Assembly (NCBI RefSeq): GCF_002910905.1
Contig: NZ_NEUE01000171.1
Span: 1 to 47,794 of the forward strand
DNA from: Streptomyces sp. SM11
GTDB lineage: Bacteria > Actinomycetota > Actinomycetes > Streptomycetales > Streptomycetaceae
DNA length: 47,794 bases
Reading direction: 5' to 3'
A model generated the notes under the pieces. The model was given only the letters and a program-made list of their open reading frames with translations. It ran no database searches and was not told where the DNA came from. Positions 43,529 to 47,794 of the stretch are shown piece after piece; within the stretch, counting starts at the first letter, position 1; the number at the start of each line of letters is the position of its first letter. The translations under genes and the position numbers were made by a program.

Positions 43529-43648
43529 CAGCGCGGATGGATTCGGTGAGCGGGTTTTTCTAGCCTGGTGTCCGGGCGGCAGACTGGGGTCAGGTCTGGC
43601 TCTGTCCCGCCGGTTCCGTCCCGTCGTACGAGGAAGCCGCTGACGCCC

Positions 43649-45247
43649 GTGAGTGACGATTCCCTGGCCCTGCCCTCGGTTGTGCCGGCAGCCTCTGTGC
43701 CCCTTGGCTCCGCCAGTCCGGGCCCGACGCCCCCGGAGGACGGAGACGAGGATGCTTTCGGGATCGATGCCTTCACCCTCGACGACCGGCTGCGGCTCTT
43801 CCACTTCGCGGCCGCCGAGAAGCGTCACGAGTACCTGTGGCTGCTGCGGGCCTTCGAGAGAGGCCGGGCCAACTACCAGGTGCTGCTGCACGCTTCCGAC
43901 GCCGCCGCCCTGGTGGGCAGGCTCGTCGCGGACCGTCCAGGGGCGGCCGTGGGTGACGTACAGCCGCTGCTGGACGCGCTCGCCGAGTGGCGGGTCCTGG
44001 ACCGCAGCTACGACGGGACGCGGGCGGCGAACCTGGCGGAGTACCGCAACCGGCACTACGTGTACCAGTTCACCCAGGCCGGATACCGGGCCTACCGGGC
44101 GGTGGAGGACGTGCTCGGCGCCGCCTTGGAGGACGCGCAGCTCTCCCGGCTCGTCTTCCCCGACATCCTCGCCGACCTGGCCGCCCTCGCCGAGGCGAAC
44201 GCCGCGGGCGACGCCGAGGAGGTCTACCGGAAGCTGGGCCGCCTGGACTCCGTGCTGAACGAGATGGCACAGCGGGCCGCCCGCTTCTATCTGATGCTCG
44301 GCGACCTGGCGCGGACCAACGACACCCGGCCCGAGGTGTTCCTCGCGCACAAGGACGCGCTGCTCGCGCACATGCGGGAGTTCACCGCCGAACTCGGGCG
44401 TTACGCCCCGCTGCTCGCCGAGGCGGTGGAGAAGGCCGCGGCCAGCGGCGTGGACCGGATGGTCGAGTACGCCGCGGAGGCCGACGAGCGGCTCTTCCGG
44501 ACCCCGGCCGCCCGTCTGGAGGACTGGCGGCAGCGGTGGGGCGGCATCGTGCACTGGTTCGGGGAGCGTGAGCACAGCGAGGCGGAGCGGTTGCAGGACG
44601 CCACGGTCACGGCGATCCGCTCGGTCCTCGCGCTGCTGCGGCGGGTCACCGAAGCACGGCGGGGCGGAGTCAGCCGGGAGAGCCAGCTGCGCCACCTCGC
44701 CCAGTGGTTCACCTCATGTGTCAGCGACGACGACGCGCATGCCCTGTTCCAGGCGGTGTTCGGGCTCGGTGCGCCCCGGCACATCGCCGTCCCCTATCCG
44801 GACCCCGAACTGATTTCCGGGCGTACCTCGTGGTGGGAGGCCGAGCCGGTGGAGCTGGCCCGCACGCTGGTGCAGTCCGGCCGTACTCCTGCCCTCAAGG
44901 GGCCGGGACGGATCGAACGCAACGACGCCGAGCGGGCCCGGCTGCGGGCCGCGCAGATCAAGGAGCAGGCCGAGCGCCGGGGGGCGGCTGTCGCGCTGGC
45001 CCGCGACGGCGCGTACGGCAGGGTCCTGGACGAGGCCGAGACCCGCGCCCTGCTCTCCCTCATGGACGTGGCTCTGGCCGCACGAGTGCCGGTCACCCGG
45101 GGGGTCGCGGGGCCGACGGCCTCGGGCTCGGCGCACGGGGTGCGGCTCACCCTCGTCCCGGCGGGGCCCGGCGAGGCGTTCACCACGGTGCGCACCGTGC
45201 GTGGCGACCTGCACCTGGAGGGACTGCGCCTGGAGGTCACCGGATGA
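43649..45247 (+). CDS. jetA: Wadjet type II subunit JetA (TIGR02677 family)
   Basis: 532 residues of the TIGR02677 family, the kleisin (MukF-like) component of type II Wadjet, a condensin-like complex that recognises and cuts foreign plasmids. Conserved segments are DDRLRLFHFAAAEKRHEYLWLLRAFE, VLDRSYDGTRAANLAEYRNRHYVYQFTQAGYRAY and QLRHLAQWF. GTG at 43649 is my choice of start. The frame is open to 43568, but no ribosome-binding site is seen there. An Asp/Glu-rich linker precedes the conserved part. The gene begins about 120 bp after the IS3 remnant and overlaps jetB (ATGA). Confidence 0.85.
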   Translation: MSDDSLALPSVVPAASVPLGSASPGPTPPEDGDEDAFGIDAFTLDDRLRLFHFAAAEKRHEYLWLLRAFERGRANYQVLLHASDAAALVGRLVADRPGAAVGDVQPLLDALAEWRVLDRSYDGTRAANLAEYRNRHYVYQFTQAGYRAYRAVEDVLGAALEDAQLSRLVFPDILADLAALAEANAAGDAEEVYRKLGRLDSVLNEMAQRAARFYLMLGDLARTNDTRPEVFLAHKDALLAHMREFTAELGRYAPLLAEAVEKAAASGVDRMVEYAAEADERLFRTPAARLEDWRQRWGGIVHWFGEREHSEAERLQDATVTAIRSVLALLRRVTEARRGGVSRESQLRHLAQWFTSCVSDDDAHALFQAVFGLGAPRHIAVPYPDPELISGRTSWWEAEPVELARTLVQSGRTPALKGPGRIERNDAERARLRAAQIKEQAERRGAAVALARDGAYGRVLDEAETRALLSLMDVALAARVPVTRGVAGPTASGSAHGVRLTLVPAGPGEAFTTVRTVRGDLHLEGLRLEVTG

Positions 45248-46698
45248 GCACCCGCGTCGCCGAGAACGTATCGGCCCTGGAACTGGCCGATTACCAGAAG
45301 GCCGTACGTCTCGTACTGCGGCATCCGCTGATCACGTCCGTGTACCCGGACGGAGCCGCGCTGGCGACCGTGCGGCGCTGGGCCGAGCAGTTGCGTACCG
45401 ACCTGATGGAGGTGCTCGGCTACCGGCTGATCACCACCGCCGACACCGCCCGCCTCCAGCGTGCCCAGGACCAACTGGACCCCACCCGGCCCGCGCTCAG
45501 CCGGTCCGGTCGCCCCTTCGACCGGCGCCGCTACGCCTACCTCGCCCTCAGCCTGGCCGTGCTGGGCCGCCACGGCGCGCAGGTCGCGCTCGGCGAACTC
45601 GCCGACGCCGTCGCCGCCGACGCCGCCCGCATCGACGGGCTCGGCCTGGACACCGGCCGCAAGCACGACCGGGACGCCTTCGTCGACGCCGTCAGCTGGC
45701 TCACCGAACGCGGCGCGCTGCGCCTGGCCGACGGCTCGGCCGCCTCCTGGGCCGCTGATCCGGAGCGGGCCGAGGCGCTGTACGACATCGACCGGGAGGT
45801 GCTCACCGCCGTCCACCAGCCCACCCGCGTCCTCCAGCACGTCACGTCGGTGACCGCCCTGCTGGACTCGGCGGGCGCGCGGAGCCTGTCCGAGGGGCGA
45901 CGGGCCCAGCGGCTCTCCGCTTCCCGGCGGGCGAGGCGCCTGGTCCTGGAGCACCCGGTCGCCTACTACGCCGACGCCGACCCCGAGCTGACCGGCCAGC
46001 TGCGTGCCCCCGCACTGGCCGAGGACCTCACCCGCCTCACCGGCCTCACCATCGAGCGGCGTGCGGAAGGTGTCGCCCTGGTGGACACCTCGGGACGCCT
46101 CTCCGATACACGGTTCCCCGGCGGCGGCACCGTCGCGCAGGCCGCCCTGCTGCTCGGCGCGCGGATCAGCGAGGCCGCGGCGCGCACCGGGCGGCACGCG
46201 CCCGAGCTGCTGCCCGTGCCGAGTGCCGCCGAGCGCCTCGCGGACCGGGCCGGCCGCATCGACCTCGCTCTCCCCGCGCAGGGTGTGTTCGAACAGGCCA
46301 CGGCGGACCGGGAGGATACGGAGGAAGCGGAGGGGGAGAACGCGGCGCCGGCCGCCCCGGAATTCCGCTACCCCTTCGTCACCACCTCCTGGCTGCGCGC
46401 ACGGACCAAGGAGATCACCGAGCGGTACGGTGCCGGGTTCGCCGCCGACCTGCGCGGCGACCCCGACCGGCTCCTCGACCAGGCAGTGGACCTGCTGGCC
46501 GCCATGTCGCTCGTCGTGAGGGTGGCGGGCGGGGTTCTCGCGCTGCCGCTGCTGGCCCGCTACCGCGGAGTGACGGCTGAGGTGAAGGCACGCCCCCGCG
46601 TTCGCGCCACCCCCAGCCCCCCGAGCACCGGCAGCCCCGAAGCAGCGGCCCCCGACGCCCTGTTCCCCGCAGACGACGTGAAGGACCCCGCCCAGTGA
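45244..46698 (+). CDS. jetB: Wadjet type II subunit JetB (TIGR02678 family)
   Basis: 484 residues of the TIGR02678 family (MukE-like accessory subunit of the Wadjet SMC complex). Conserved blocks include ELADYQKAVRLVLRHPLIT, RWAEQLRTDLMEVLGYRLITT, SRSGRPFDRRRYAYLALSLAVL and LVLEHPVAYYADADPEL. An acidic linker lies near residue 360. The start overlaps jetA and the stop overlaps jetC (GTGA), as is usual for these operons. Confidence 0.88.
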   Translation: MSTRVAENVSALELADYQKAVRLVLRHPLITSVYPDGAALATVRRWAEQLRTDLMEVLGYRLITTADTARLQRAQDQLDPTRPALSRSGRPFDRRRYAYLALSLAVLGRHGAQVALGELADAVAADAARIDGLGLDTGRKHDRDAFVDAVSWLTERGALRLADGSAASWAADPERAEALYDIDREVLTAVHQPTRVLQHVTSVTALLDSAGARSLSEGRRAQRLSASRRARRLVLEHPVAYYADADPELTGQLRAPALAEDLTRLTGLTIERRAEGVALVDTSGRLSDTRFPGGGTVAQAALLLGARISEAAARTGRHAPELLPVPSAAERLADRAGRIDLALPAQGVFEQATADREDTEEAEGENAAPAAPEFRYPFVTTSWLRARTKEITERYGAGFAADLRGDPDRLLDQAVDLLAAMSLVVRVAGGVLALPLLARYRGVTAEVKARPRVRATPSPPSTGSPEAAAPDALFPADDVKDPAQ

Positions 46699-47794
46699 GC
46701 ACCCCTCCCACCGACCTCCAGCCCCGGTTCGTGCCCACCCGCGCCGGGATCGTCAACCTGTGGGACTACCGCGACGAGGAGTTCTCCTTCGCCGGCGGCT
46801 GGCTGGTGCTGCGCGGTCCCAACGGATCCGGCAAGACCAAGGCCCTCGAAGTGCTCTTCCCGTTCGTCCTCGACGGGCGGATCGACCCCAAGCGGCTCAA
46901 CCCGTTCGCCGCCGAGGACCGCACCATGAAGTCCAACCTGCTCTTTCGCGGGCAGGAGGGCGCGCTCGGCTACGTATGGATCGAGTTCACCCACCGCACC
47001 ACGGGGCAGGCCGTCACCTGCGGCATCGGCCTGCACGCCCAGAAGCACCGGGACACCCCCGCCCGCTGGCACTTCGTCGCCGACGGCCGCGTCGGCGAGG
47101 ACTTCTCCCTGCTCACCGACGACGACCGGCCGCTGACGAAGAAGCAGCTGGCAGCCGAACTCGCCCCGCTGAGCGCCGAGGTGATCGTCTCGGCCACGGA
47201 CTACCGCACCGCCGTCGACCAGCGCCTGTTCGGCCTCGGCCGGGAGCGCTACGAACAGCTGCTCACCCTCATCCTCACGCTGCGCCGACCCCAGCTCGCC
47301 AAGAACCTCGACCCGGCCAAGCTTTCCGACACGCTCACCGAGGGCTTGCGCCCGCTGGACGAGGACCTGATCGGTGAGGCCGCCCGCTCCTTCGACGACA
47401 TGGAGTCCGTGCAGCGCACCCTGGAGGGCCTGGTCGCCGCCGACGAGGCCACCCGGTCCTTCCTCGCGGCATACTCGACGTACCTGCGGGTCAACGCCCG
47501 CGTCGCAGCCGACAGGCTCAGCGCGCGGCGGGCCGAGAGCGGCGAGCGTGAACGCGCCCATGCCACGTCGGAAGCGGATCTCGACCAGGCCCGAGAGCAG
47601 CGCGAGGCGGCCGGAGCGCGGGCCGACGAGGCCGACGCCGCGCTCGCCGCGCTGCGCGCCCGCCTGGAGCAGCTGCGCTCCTCGGCCGCCTATCAGGCCG
47701 TCGAGCAACTCGCCGATCTGGAACGCCTGGTGCGCACCTGCGAACAGACCGCCCGGCAGGCTGCCGCCGAGCGCGAACGCCGCACCGCCGCCAC
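46695..47794 (+). CDS. jetC: Wadjet type II SMC-like ATPase JetC (TIGR02680 family), 3' end outside window
   Basis: The first 366 residues of an SMC/MukB-like ATPase. The Walker A motif is GPNGSGKT at 41-48, in WLVLRGPNGSGKTKALEVLFPF, with the TIGR02680-typical NLWDYRDEEFSF before it and LFRGQEGALGYVWIEF after. A coiled coil rich in Glu, Arg and Ala begins at about residue 270 and continues to the edge. The start is GTG, overlapping jetB by four bases. The Walker B half and the nuclease gene jetD are expected just downstream of the window. Confidence 0.88.
   Translation, partial: MSTPPTDLQPRFVPTRAGIVNLWDYRDEEFSFAGGWLVLRGPNGSGKTKALEVLFPFVLDGRIDPKRLNPFAAEDRTMKSNLLFRGQEGALGYVWIEFTHRTTGQAVTCGIGLHAQKHRDTPARWHFVADGRVGEDFSLLTDDDRPLTKKQLAAELAPLSAEVIVSATDYRTAVDQRLFGLGRERYEQLLTLILTLRRPQLAKNLDPAKLSDTLTEGLRPLDEDLIGEAARSFDDMESVQRTLEGLVAADEATRSFLAAYSTYLRVNARVAADRLSARRAESGERERAHATSEADLDQAREQREAAGARADEADAALAALRARLEQLRSSAAYQAVEQLADLERLVRTCEQTARQAAAERERRTAA

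Overview
The window is high-GC actinobacterial DNA, almost certainly Streptomyces. The signs are GC-rich third codon positions, tightly overlapping ATGA/GTGA start-stop junctions, rare TTA codons restricted to two regulators, a Tat-dependent amine oxidase, an LPxTG-type surface protein, and many decayed insertion sequences. It reads as an accessory region (chromosome arm, island or plasmid) built from several modules separated by IS debris.

Layout. 1-2100: nested remnants of IS630, IS30 and IS3 elements. 2272-8144 (minus strand): a terpenoid operon with dedicated MEP-pathway genes (dxs, ispG, ispH), a cis-prenyltransferase and a class I terpene cyclase, divergent from a TTA-containing HTH/TPR regulator (8385-9737). 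9738-12178: non-coding sequence, a dead IS5-type transposase and a deleted IS3 copy that cuts off an FAD oxidoreductase gene. 12354-24403: a cluster that I read as organoarsenical (arsenosugar-like) biosynthesis. It holds arsM, two radical SAM enzymes (one fused to a metallophosphoesterase-like domain), an MTA-phosphorylase-like enzyme, two glycosyltransferases of the rSAM/selenodomain-associated types, a MauE/DoxX-like membrane protein, a MerA-like flavoprotein, a methyltransferase, a TVP38 protein, a decayed CDP-alcohol phosphatidyltransferase, and its own ECF sigma factor with a soluble RsrA-like zinc anti-sigma factor. 24400-25016: IS debris. 25251-31347: three secreted DUF11-repeat proteins (one sortase-type, one with a lectin domain). 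31792-34692: an L-amino-acid-oxidase-like flavoenzyme and two membrane proteins. 35064-41043 (minus strand): a small fatty-acid/polyketide-like operon (ACP, KASII, a KASIII pair, SDR, DUF1330, FabH-like), divergent from a second TTA-containing regulator (41367-42749). 42801-43528: an IS3 remnant related to the one at 11337. 43649 to the end: a type II Wadjet (JetABC...) plasmid-defence operon, cut by the window edge.

The most interesting observation is that all five transcription units of the arsenic cluster and its sigma locus carry the same promoter-like motif, GGAA(T/G)-N19-GTT(T/C)CC, upstream of arsM, the radical SAM operon, the methyltransferase operon, the sigma gene and a small zinc-finger gene. 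In the last two the motif ends 8 nt before the start codon, which implies leaderless mRNAs. This predicts a self-contained, thiol/zinc-sensing sigma regulon for a cluster that lacks a canonical ArsS. The sequence supports the motif and the families directly; the arsenosugar product is inference.
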